DNA of 64,000 nucleotides from Nymphaea colorata (Eukaryota > Streptophyta > Magnoliopsida > Nymphaeales > Nymphaeaceae): NCBI RefSeq assembly GCF_008831285.2, contig NC_045139.1, positions 16,660,354 to 16,724,353 of the forward strand. The letters run 5' to 3'. This document shows positions 1 to 10,949 of this stretch, piece after piece. Numbering within the stretch: the stretch's first letter is position 1; every line of letters starts with the position of its first letter. A program made the position numbers and the translations under genes. A model generated the notes under the pieces. That model ran no database searches, was not told the origin of the DNA, and was given only the letters and a program-made list of their open reading frames with translations.

Positions 1-3000
1 TTCAAGTTCTCAGCAGTCCCATTCTTCCACGGTGGTCAATCCTTCCAGTGTCTGTATCCTCCTTTACCTTGGATTTTCATATTTACAGCTTTTAATGACT
101 TAATTTGATCTGCTTTACAGGCTAGTGCCCTTAGTTCATTGGACAGTGGAAAGTTCATAGCACCAGCCAATGCAGCATCGTTACAACCTCCAGCCCCTGG
201 GCAATCTAATGTTGCTGGGCGTCCAGCTTCGTGGGATTCAGGAACTGTTGCTCAAAATGCACCATTGTCATTACGACCTCCTCTGTTGGCCGCATCTGGT
301 TATTCTTTTCCTGTTAGCTTGCAAGTGCCTGCAGCCTCTGAAGGTTCTCAAAATAGTCAGTCCAGTGCTGTATGTTTTCTGATCCATAATTCGGTACATT
401 TTCGGAAGTTTTTTTCCATATTGATGACCTGAATGTTATTAGCACTTCAATGAACAGAGCACCTCCGCAGCAGTTGCACAAGAATCATCAGGCATAACAT
501 CGGCTTGTAGTTCACCAATGGTTAATGTGCCTATTCATACATCTTCAATTCCTAATATTGTGCCAGCAGCAAATCCATATAATACTGTGAGGATGCCAGC
601 TATACCAATGTTTCCTAGTCCTCCTATGATGCCCGGCACCCCTGGAACCCCTGGGCCTCCTGGGATACATATGCCTGCCCCATCATCATCTTCTAATGTT
701 AATGCACGGCCACCAGCACTAGATTCATCTGCATCTGCAAGACCTACTTTGCCCTCTGTACCTCCAAGTTCATCAAATTCAGCCACAGTGAATGCTGCTC
801 AAAATGTTCAACAGCAAATGTATTCCGCATATCCAGGACCTCCAATAATTCCTCCACCTCAGGCACTGTGGCTGCGTCCTCCTCAAGCTGGGGGCCCACA
901 GCACCCCCCTTTCCTTCCATACCCACCCGTGTATCCTGGTCAAATTCCTATTCCTGTACGTCCTGTGTCATTTCCTCCAGTTACTTTGCCTGAACAATCT
1001 CAACCTCCTGGTGTTTCTCCTGTGGGACCTCCTGCAGAAACATCCTTAACTGCGGGAGGGGCTGGGCAGCAATCAAGCCCCCTGGGGACCCAATCACCAC
1101 CTCCAGGCATAGGTACATTATATTGCTTGATATATTATTTGGATTGTAAGATTGAGTTTTGAGGTGAAATTCTTTGTTGCAGATAAGGAAACAAAGTCTT
1201 CTGATTCAGTTAAGAAAGATGAGGTAATTATTAGCAGTGATGGTGATGATGCTTGGACAGCACACAAGACTGAAGCAGGGGTTGTTTATTATTATAATGC
1301 TATCACTGGAGAATCAACCTATACTAAGCCTTCTGCATTTAAAGGGGAGGTAAGAGCAGCTTTGACTTATTGTATACCCTTTCTTTATCAGCTTATGTGC
1401 ATATGCTGCTGATATTGTTGTACAAAATCTTTTGTTTTTGCAGCCAGAGAAAGCCATTGGCCAGCCAATTCCAATTTCATGGTATGTGCTTGTCTATTCA
1501 TGCTTATGGATAATGTTGTGAAAGAAATTCTTTCATGTGGATATTTTAAAAAGTTAGCCTGCTTGTCTTATTCAATGAAAAGGAACACCCTCATTGTTTC
1601 AATGTGCATGTGGGATGGTTGATCTTTAGGTTCTTATTCTCTTGGCTTTTTTCAGTTGATGGTTGCTTTTGTGTCTCATTGTGATAGCTGCCGGGCTACC
1701 AAAGTACTCTTGCAAGGGTTAAACCAAGGAAAAGAACAGAACACAAACACACTTTAACCACTAAAGAATTGGGGTTAACCAGAAAGCCTCCTTAATTTCG
1801 TTCATAATCTGGGGTTCACCCATCTCCACTATAAATAGAGTGATCACTTACATATACGGGTCGGAGAGTTCTTTTGACTCTGATGATCCAGACCTGGCTT
1901 ATTAAAGTGCCTAATAGCCATATACTTGGATCTCTTTTCATATTTGCAATATATACCCCTCAAGTACCTATCATATGGAATGTCATTTCTAACGTGCCAA
2001 ATCTCTGATCCCAGTCATGTTGTATGTTCGGCATGCTGGAGTAGTAAAGAGCAAAAGGCCATACAGACATGTTGGTTGTAGAAGTTAGTAATCTCACTGC
2101 CAATCTGGGTACACGCTGTGGTGATTCTGATGTTCATAGCATTGTTAGTGAATCTCAAAGAAAAATAGAATAGAAAAAAGACAATTGAGCAAGTGATCTT
2201 TGTCTTCAAGCTGGTTATTACTGAGATGAAGGAGACATCTTAGCTCAACTTTGTAAGGACAGAGCAATTCTTGATTCATGTAGTTTTGACTTTTGAGGCT
2301 TTGGTCTTAGTCGGTTTGATTTCATTTCTTTTTCTTAGGCAAGACTAAGTAACTTAGGTGCTTTGTTGCCCATCTAGGAGACTATTTGGTTGACTAGTTG
2401 CATAATTGACAACAAGACAGCTAGTTCATGACCATCTAGTTGGCTGGGCCATGGCTCATGGACTAGTCGACTGCCTTGGTTGGCTAGTCCATACTTGTTT
2501 TTCACTGACTGGTAGGTTCTTAGATCTTAGATGCAATTACAGTCTTTTTTTTTCCTCCTTTCTGGTTATTATTTTTCTTTATATCTCTGTGTGTTCATTT
2601 ACTTCCTTAGTTGTTTGCTGAAGGGTGCATTTATTACTCTTCTTTTCCCCTTGTTGTTTCACCTAGTTATGATTGCTTCTTAACTAGCTAATTTAGTTGG
2701 TTCAGGTAATTACCAACTAGCTATCTTGACTAGTCTTTCTAGGAACTTGACTGACCTACGTCTGACTTTCCGTGTTGGCAATTTAGCTTAGGAGAGATTA
2801 TGGGCACCAATGTCTATTTTTTCTTCGTGCTGCTACTCCACCCACAACACCGCTCCTCCTCCTCCCCCCCCCCCCCCTCTTTCTCCCCCAATTCTTTCTT
2901 TGTCTCCATCTCTGTCTTTGTTTTTGGGTGTGCGTGTTTCGTTAAGACTCAGTTGGAGCTTTTGGAAGTGCACTAGCTTTGATGTTCATCTGGGGCTAGG

Positions 3001-6000
3001 GCTGAACAACAAGCCGAGTAACTCGAACTCGGCTCAAATTTGAATTCGAGCCAGCTTTTATACTCAACAAGCCGAGCTCGAGTTGTCCGTTCAACTCGTT
3101 TATTTTATCGAGCCGAGTACGAGTTCGGTTAAGGAAGCTCGCTTAACCCAACTCGGCTCGCTTAACCCAAGAAAGGATATTTATTTTTTTCTTCATTCGC
3201 GCATCTTCATTTCTCATCTTTTTTTTCTCTCTCTTCACTTTCTTCCTCCTTCTTGCGACCAGTGGAATCCTCAAACCCTCCTTCCTTCTCTTCTCTCCTT
3301 CTCTCTCTCTCTCTCCCTCTCTATCTCTCTCTCCCCCTCTCTCCCTAAATCAGAGAACTGAAACCCTCTCCCTCAAACGAGAGAGGGTCTCAAGAACCCA
3401 ATGATTTCTAACTTTGTTTTGCAGAAGAGAAGAAGAAGAAGGAGAAAGAAGCGTCTGATTTTTTTTTGGAGAAGAAGGCGCCCAAAAATTTTTTTTGGAG
3501 AAGAAGGCGCCCAAAAAGCGCTTGGTTATGGCTCTGTGAAGAAGACCAAGGAAGAAATAGGGTTCTCCCTCAAACCCTCGCAGCCTCCCTCCTTCTCTCT
3601 CTCTCTCCCTCTCCTCAAACCCTCGCAGCCTCGCCCCTTCTCTTCTCTCCTTCTCTCTCTCTCTTCTCCCTCAAACCCTCGCTCGCAGCCTCGCTCCTTC
3701 TCTTCTCTCCTTCTCTCTCTCCCTCTCCTCAAACCCTCGCAGCCTCGCCCCTTCTCTTCTCTCCTTCTCTCTCTCTGTTCTCCCTCAAACCCTCGCCTCT
3801 CTCTCTTGTCCCTCAAACCCTCGCAAATTCGCTCCTTCTCTCTCTCTCTCTCTCTTCTCCCTCAAACCTTCGCAGCTTGGTGGGGGGAACAGGCTACTTG
3901 GGCCAACATCTGCTTCAAGAGCTCACCGAAAAGCCGTATGATGTAGCTTTCACATACCACAGTGCTACCAATCCTCCGCCGTCCCTCCTCCAGGCGCTGC
4001 TCCCCTCACCACCACGCGCCTTCAGGCTCGACCTCCAAACCGGCGAAGGACTCGACCTCATTGCCGACGCTCTGGGACAATGCCTAAACTAAACGAGTTA
4101 AACGAGTCGAGCTCGAGCTCGACTATAATAGGCGAGTCGAGCTCGAGCTCGTGTTAGGGAACTCGACTCGAGTTCGAGTTCGAGCTCTTTGAGCCGAGTC
4201 GAGCTCGAGCTGGCCAAGCTCGGGCTCGACTCGGCTCGTGTGCAGCCCTATCTGGGGTTGACAGCTAGATTGTTGCTCCAAGTAAGAGAGAATTCATACC
4301 AAGGGTGGTAAACCCAAAAGCCTGACAACCTTTGAGGATTTAGTTACAGGTATGTAACTTCTATGGAGTGCTTCATTAATAACCCCTTGTTTCTTGGTTC
4401 CTGTTGCCTAGGTTGGCCTGTTTTGCTGAAGGCCAATCTTTTAGTGAATAGCAGGTTTAATTGGGAGTTGGGACATGTATCTGACATTCAGATACAAATT
4501 TCCTTACCAGTATTTTGGTCGGGAAGCTGCTGGAATTGTTTCATTTTGGTAGCAAATTTTGTTATTTTGCCATTTGACATAAACCAACAAGCATTTTTCT
4601 TCTTCTTGGTAGAGGAGGTTCTCTTAGCAATGCATCTCATATGAAATATAATCTGTCATGTTTAAGTTTTGTCAGAATTTCATTGTAGATCAGGATGTTT
4701 CTTACAAGCTTCCTTCTTTTCAATTCCATATTTGGCAAGTTCCCTTCACTGTCTTTGAGAAATTGGTGTAATTCACTCTTGTGATGCAGAGATTTCGGTT
4801 TGACTTGTTTATATGTGTAATTATATTCCTGATTTTCAATTTTTACTTTTTCCACATGTTATTTAATTGAAATTCTGAACGATTAGTTCATTTTGGAGAT
4901 AGTGTTCAATGGAATGTAGGGCTTCAGATCGTCCATGTACAGGTCTAACCGGTCCATCATTCTATTCTATGCGGTCATTGGATTGGTTTCCACAAGGCCC
5001 TATATATTGCCCAGGACCATATCCAACCTCAGGGTGTTAATCTAATGTCTTTCACCGAGACAGATTTGTCCTTCATGTGGGTTAGCATATACAATTAATG
5101 TACCATTTCATGGATCCAATCCAAACTAAAAGGATACTTGTGATCAATTTTTGTTGAGAGCCGATTAGATGCCATGTTTGATTTGCTATATTGCCAATAT
5201 GTGATGGTTGATTGCCTTTCAGGGAGAAGCTGGGGAGTACAGATTGGTCCCTGGTCACCACTAATGATGGCAAGAAATATTACTATAATACAAGGAGCAA
5301 GGTATTTTATTCCTTGGTTTAGGTCTTATTAGTTATTTTGTGATTCTAATTCTACTTAAGATTTTTGAACTTGTTAACATAGATTTTCCTTTTGAATTTC
5401 AAGCGTTGGATGCCCAAGACACGTGAGTTTCCAAAGTAAGGTCTATGTTCATAAGTTTAACAGCCTTAGTTAGAACCACAATCACGGAAATCTACCATGC
5501 ACAGAAGGGGTGAGAACATTGTCTTGTATTTTCAGTGTCCAGTTACTCTGTTTGATCAGTGTCATTATTACCATCAGATGAGCTATGAGTATGCTATCGC
5601 TATTCTCTGAAAGGTGTTAAGTGAAGTCATATACAAAAAATGTGCATGATCTTGGGATTATGCTGCAGTATGCCTAATTCCAGATGCTGCTGTTGTTCTG
5701 GAACTTTATTGAGAGCTGCTTTATGGTGCTTAGTATGTGACAATATATGATTGAGCTAAAAGAAACTGTTACTATGGAACTGAAATTTGACTGGAACTGC
5801 TCCTTAGTAGTGATCATTTTTTGGTCTAAAAACCCTAATAAATTGAATTTCTGGATAAAAAATGGAACATGTCAAATGTGGATAACATTGAAGAAAAAAT
5901 AATTAGTGAAAAAGGAATAGCCTGACTGTGGCCCTTATGAGCAATATTCTTTGATGCCCTACAAAGTGACTGCTGGTTGTAGATTATTCTACCACTATCT

Positions 6001-9000
6001 CAACCTTCTCTACTAAAATAATTTTCTTTCTTGTCCTTAAAAATAAAATTTATGAACCTAACAATAAATTCTATACTGAAATTTTACCAATGATAGTCTC
6101 CTGATATGTCTGTTTGTTGCCATATCTTAATGTGCTATGTTGTGCTTAGTTGATTTTATCAGCAAGGCTACCTTTTATTGGTTTCTGCCATTCATGTTGT
6201 TGGATGCATTGACAATTTGACATGTCTGAATATGTGCATCTGCCAGGTAAGTAGCTGGCAAATACCCATTGAGGTTGTGGAACTAAGAAAGAAGCAGGAA
6301 TCTGAATCTTCTTCAAAAATGAGTGCACCATCTGCTCCAAATTCTGGTGGATTGGAAGAAAAGTCTCCTTCTTCTGTCGGTCTGAGTGCTCCTGCAGTTA
6401 ATAGTGGTGGTCGTGATGCAATGACACTTAGACCCTCTGCTGTGCCAGTGGGTTCATCTGCACTGGATCTGATTAAGAGGAAGTTGCAGGATGCTGGCAC
6501 ACCTGCTGGCTCATCTCCTCTTCCAGCTTCATCAGTCTCTTCTGCAACTGAGGTGAATGACCCTAACATGGTGGAGAATACTGCAAAGGACCAGCAACTT
6601 GACAATTTAAAAGAAAAAATTAGAGATGCTAATGGGGATGGCAATATGTCAGACTCGTCCTCCGATTCAGATGATAATGATGGTGGACCATCCAAGGATA
6701 AATATATCATGGAGTTCAAGGTATCGTTAGATTATAAATGATTTGTTTGTCCATAATTGGAAGAAATGCTTTCCTACTTGATGCTGCAACATGTGACAAC
6801 TGCATGCAGTGCATCTTCATATGTATTTAACAGGAAATGCCATTCTTTTCATTCAGTATATCCGTTAGGTTGTTTTAACTTTTTAACTAAATTTCTGCAC
6901 TAAAATTAGCTGTTCTTCTGTCTCCAGGAAATGCTGAAAGAAAAAGGAATTGCACCTTTTTCAAAATGGGATAAAGAACTTCCAAAAATTATTCTTGATC
7001 CACGTTTTAAGGTTTGTTTACTCAAGACTATCTGTTACCTTGTACAGATGGATGAAGCTCTATGAGTTGAGAGTTCTGTTTAACATGCACGAGCATCTTA
7101 ATTGGTGCTGGGTGAAACTATTTTGGTGTTCATGCATTTATTGCTCCGTTTGGTGTTTTTTTTTTTCATGAACAGTGGCCACTACTTATTTGTAGCAAAG
7201 ATTCATTGTTCTTCTAACTGGTTTTACTTGTCTTTTAAACACTTTGTCTTGTGTTGGACTTTTGAATAGCTCTTAGATGCTTATGAAACTAGTGTTACTA
7301 GCATGATCCTGAAATCTGGCTTGTCCTGGTAATTGACTTATTTGCAGTTGCCATCTTTACTTTTTCTGGTGTAGTTGCTTTACCTTGGGGTCACTCCTAT
7401 GCATTCTGAAACCTGTGCCCATTTGGTGCCGGCCTTATGGATAAGTTATATCTGGCCTCTACACTTTCTGTGCTACTTCTTGAGCTTCAGGAAGGAAGCT
7501 ACTTCGTGCGTTGAATTTATGCCTGTAAGATGAATGACCCTGAACTTATGGACTTAGGAATGTCATCTTTGTTAACTTGTGTTTTTTCATATAGATTCTG
7601 TTAACGTTTTTGCGCATCATCTAGGTAATGATGGAGGGGTGCTTCTGTATAGTAGGTTAGGTTGACTGCAAGTCTACCACATCATGGGCAATCTACCATT
7701 TGTGGTCACATCCAGATCTTCTGTCAATCCCTGTTATTTATTTATTTATTTAGATTTTGCTGCTAGTCTTTTTAGCTGTTTGCTTTCATGCAGGCTGTAC
7801 CAGGTTATGCATTAAGGAGGTCTCTGTTTGAGCACTATGTTCGTAATCGAGCCGAAGAAGCACGAAAGGAGAAACGGGCAGCACAAAAGGCTGCGGTTGA
7901 GGGTTTCAAACAATTGCTGGAAGAAGCTTCAGAGGTTATATTATGGGCTTGTCTTAAATTTTCACTGCAACTCTTTAGGTGACAATTTCCTTACAGTTAT
8001 AGATTTGGAGATTCTTGCGCTTGACTTTGTGCTCTCGTACGGCATCTTTTGTTCTCCTACCTCCTATTTTTGTTTCTTATGTTCTTCATTTACTCCACAT
8101 CAGGATATTGATCACAAAACTGATTATGCAACGATTAAACAAAAATGGGGAAATGATCCACGATTTCTGGCCTTGGATCGCAAGGAGCGAGAGCAGTTAT
8201 TGAATGAGAAGTAAAATATTTTTCCTTGTAGTTTCCCATAGGTTTTTCTTTTCTAATTATATTTAACTTTGTGCTACATGTTGGACGTATATGTAATTTG
8301 CTATAGGGTTCATCCTCTGAGGAAAGCTTATGAAGAGAATGTCCAGGCTGCCCGTGCAGCTGCAGTTTCCAGCTTCAAGTCTATGCTTCGAGATAATCGA
8401 GATATCAACAGCAGTAGCCGTTGGTCCAGGGTAAGTTTAGGCTTTAAATAATAACTTTCTACTGTTTGTTTTTGAGAATTTCAAAGGATTGAGTTTTTCC
8501 CTTGTTTTTTTTATAATGTTATAAAATAAGCATATTTTAAGTTTCACTATGCTATGTCATTGTTAGACTTTGTCTCCTTGCTTTAGCTTTATAATGCTTT
8601 TAACGTCTGAAACAACAAAAGGATGGACTGTTTTGGGAACGAGGAAACTTTTTCAAGAATCCTATTGGAAAAATCTTTTGGTTAGCAATTCATGGTTTAA
8701 AGTTTAAACAAATCATAAATTTGATGCTGAAGAAAGGAAGAACTGGGAATTCCTCCCACTTTTTAGTAATGTTTGTGAATTATGATAGTCGTCTTGTCAT
8801 TACAAGTATCAAATATTATGTATGTTAGGTGGGTGAAAATTTTGGCTTGCAAAGGCTTCCTTACAGGCTTTTCTTGTTTCAGCACTTGTGACTCTTTGAT
8901 GTATATAATTACATCCACTGTGAATATCATCCACAAAATGCCAAGGTACATCATGATGGTCCTCATGGTTGCCTGTGGAATTTATGTATTTCCAGTTGCT

Positions 9001-10949
9001 CCCAGTACTCTATTACGTTGTTGGATATGTTATGGATGTGGTAATGGTTGCCTTTGACAATGTAAATGGCTGTTTGTGAGTGCATATATGAATGAAGGTT
9101 GTATTCTTGGAAGAAGGCATTTCTTTTCTCTACTATCACGTGATAAAATTCTTTCCCCCCCTTCCAATGAATTGCTGTTTCTTTAGATGAAGGATAGCTT
9201 ACGGGGTGATCCAAGATACAAATCAGTGAAGCATGAAGAAAGGGAAATTTTGTTCAATGAATACATATCTGAACTAAAAGCTGCAGAACAAGAAGCAGAA
9301 AGAGCTGCAAGGGCAAAAAAGGAGGAAGAGGTAGCGACATAGTCAATTTTTTTGTGCCTTTTGAGTATTTTGGTAATAGCTATTTTTCATATATCTTTAT
9401 TATTTGGTCCACTTAAGATTTATCATTTGCATCCAGGAGAAGTTGAAAGAAAGAGAACGTGAAATGCGCAAGAGAAAAGAAAGGGAAGAACAAGAAATGG
9501 AAAGAGTGCGCTTGAAGGCGCGTAGAAAGGACGCAGTGGTTTCTTATCAAGCCCTTCTCACAGAGAAGATAAAGGATCCTCAGGTATTTCTCAAGCTAAA
9601 GTTGGTAATACTCATTAGGTATTGGCTTGCTTGTCACTACCAGTTGCTAATCGTTGATAAGTGCAAATTTCCTTAACAATTGAAGCTTAAAATGGAATCT
9701 TTGACTTTCTGATCCTGTGAGGCACATATAGATGTAAGCAACATAGTTGTGTCCTGGAAGGGTTTTTTGTTGTTCTTATCTACCAACTGATTTGTTTTAT
9801 GTGAATCCCTCATATAAGGGCATTTTAAGTTTGAACTGAGTTGGTCATCAGCTAAAATGTTTGCTATTCTCTATGTTGCATTGCATACTTTCAGGCATCA
9901 TGGACTGAATCAAAACCTAAATTGGATAAAGATCCACTTGGTCGTACCAAAAACCCTGATCTCGAGGAAACTGACATGGAAAAACTATTTCGGGAGCATA
10001 TGAAGATGCTGTATGAGGTGAGAATGTGAATATGTTGCTTTAGTGGGCCAAATTTTTATGTCAATAAACTTCTGGATAAGTTGGTTGTGTCAGTTACATT
10101 ATCATTCTTGATTGGCTACTCTTTTCAGAATTTTATTTTTTCTGATTTTAATGCTTGGGTAGGAGCATAATTTCGACTTAATAGGTTTCTATATACAAGT
10201 ATTTTTGTGCTTCTCTTTCTCTATGCATTGGGTTTTTCTTTTATAAATGGCATTGTACTAGGTGGCTAAACCCGTGATATGGTGTTCCTACCATCTTGCC
10301 AAGTCTTGTTTTGTGAATTTGGTATGTTCTTTGATGCCTTTCCACAATAATTTTCATACCAACTGAACATGTTCCTGCCAACAAAAATATAATGAGTTGT
10401 GAACCTAGATTCATCATTAGTGCATATCTGCAGCACTCCAATCGTCATGTAGCATTTCTTTTCCCAGTTTCAATCTTGAAAGATTTGGTGATGGTTTTCC
10501 AAGAATGCATCTTTTGCCCCCATCATCAGAATGGTTTACAACTCACTGCCTGTATCACTCATGTTATCCATGAACTTGAGATATCATGACCATTCACAGT
10601 ACTTAGTTTCTCTTCTGGTTTTTTCCTGTTACAGCGCTGTGCTCGTGAATTTCGGGCCTTGTTAGCTGAAGTTATCACAGGGGAGACTGCATCCCAAGCA
10701 GCAGAGAATGGGAAGACTGCGCTCAATTCCTGGACTATGGCAAAGGAACTGTTAAAACTTGACCCAAGATATTCAAAATTGCCTAGGAAAGAGAGGGAGT
10801 CTCTCTGGCGTCGACATGTTGATGAGATAATTCGAAAGCAAAAAAAGTATGATACCAAGGATGAGAAAGCGAATCCTATTGAGAAAGTTAAAACTCCCAT
10901 GGATTCGAGGAGTTCACCAGTGCCGGGGAGAAACCATGGCCGGAGATGA
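1..10949 (+). CDS. PRP40C: Pre-mRNA-processing protein 40C-like (partial, 5' end missing)
   Basis: A WW/FF scaffold related to yeast Prp40 and animal TCERG1. The family links the phosphorylated RNA polymerase II tail to U1 snRNP in the nucleus. Exons: <1-49, 121-369, 458-1112, 1183-1349, 1444-1481, 5223-5301, 6247-6720, 6928-7011, 7794-7934, 8104-8210, 8307-8430, 9187-9330, 9437-9583, 9895-10017, 10635-10949. All joins keep frame and give about 964 residues to a TGA. Exons 2-3 encode a Pro/Ser-rich region. WW1 (exon 4) shows DAWTAH...GVVYYYN...STYTKP. WW2 is split between exons 6 and 7 (DWSLVTT...KYYYNTRSK / VSSWQIP). Five FF-type repeats follow, with hallmark blocks such as DPRFK, DPRFLALDRKERE and DPRYSKLPRKERE, and a charged Glu/Arg helix lies between FF3 and FF4. 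The first donor (GTCTGT) is weak, so the exon 1 border is the least certain. Among plant PRP40 proteins the fit is best to the C type. Confidence 0.9.
3565..3875 (+). repeat. CT-rich tandem repeat inside the hAT element
   Basis: The phrase CTCAAACCCTCGCAG recurs six or seven times, separated by CTTCTCTCTC tracts, with a unit of about 57 bp in the regular part and shorter broken units at the end. The last copy (CTCAAACCTTCGCAGC) leads straight into the captured coding fragment. It may therefore be the parent gene's pyrimidine-rich 5' leader, amplified after capture. Confidence 0.75.
3877..4092 (+). pseudogene. Captured N-terminal fragment of a RmlD-like Rossmann-fold gene
   Basis: One frame reads VGGTGYLGQHLLQELTEKP and continues for about 68 residues. 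The GGTGYLG loop is the nucleotide-binding motif of extended SDR proteins. The text resembles the start of the plant NAD(P)-binding protein annotated as dTDP-4-dehydrorhamnose reductase-like or MAT2B-like. The similarity breaks after a Gly-Gln at about 4080, and the frame then meets TAA at 4090-4092. Only the first quarter of the parent protein is present. The frame is open upstream through the CT-rich repeat from an ATG at 3466, so a short chimeric peptide is possible but unproven. GC content is higher than in the surrounding intron. Confidence 0.65.

Larger units (their letters stand above)
2997..4250 (+). mobile_element. Non-autonomous hAT element carrying a captured gene fragment
   Basis: The ends are TAGGGCTG (2997-3004) and CAGCCCTA (4243-4250), an exact inverted pair. 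They are flanked by TCTGGGGC (2989-2996) and TCTGGGGT (4251-4258), an 8-bp target duplication matching at 7 of 8 positions. Subterminal DNA on both sides is full of GAGCTCGAGC/CGAGCCGAG words. There is no transposase. The interior has two copies of a TTTTGGAGAAGAAGGCGCCC block (about 3465-3515), a CT-rich tandem repeat (3565-3875), and a fragment of a cellular gene (3877-4080). The 8-bp duplication and TAGGG ends place it in the hAT superfamily by inference. It lies in a PRP40C intron in the sense orientation. Confidence 0.72.
1482..5222 (+). other. Long PRP40C intron between WW1 and WW2, rich in mobile DNA
   Basis: A 3.7-kb intron against mostly 70-1000 bp for the others in this gene. It contains a hAT element with a captured gene fragment (listed separately). 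At about 2340-2760 the words GACTAGT and AACTAGCT recur in both orientations, which looks like subterminal repeats of another element, but no ends were found. A C-homopolymer run lies near 2865-2878. A TATA-like CTATAAATAG at about 1831 sits in a stretch that could be LTR-derived; this is weak. Confidence 0.6.
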
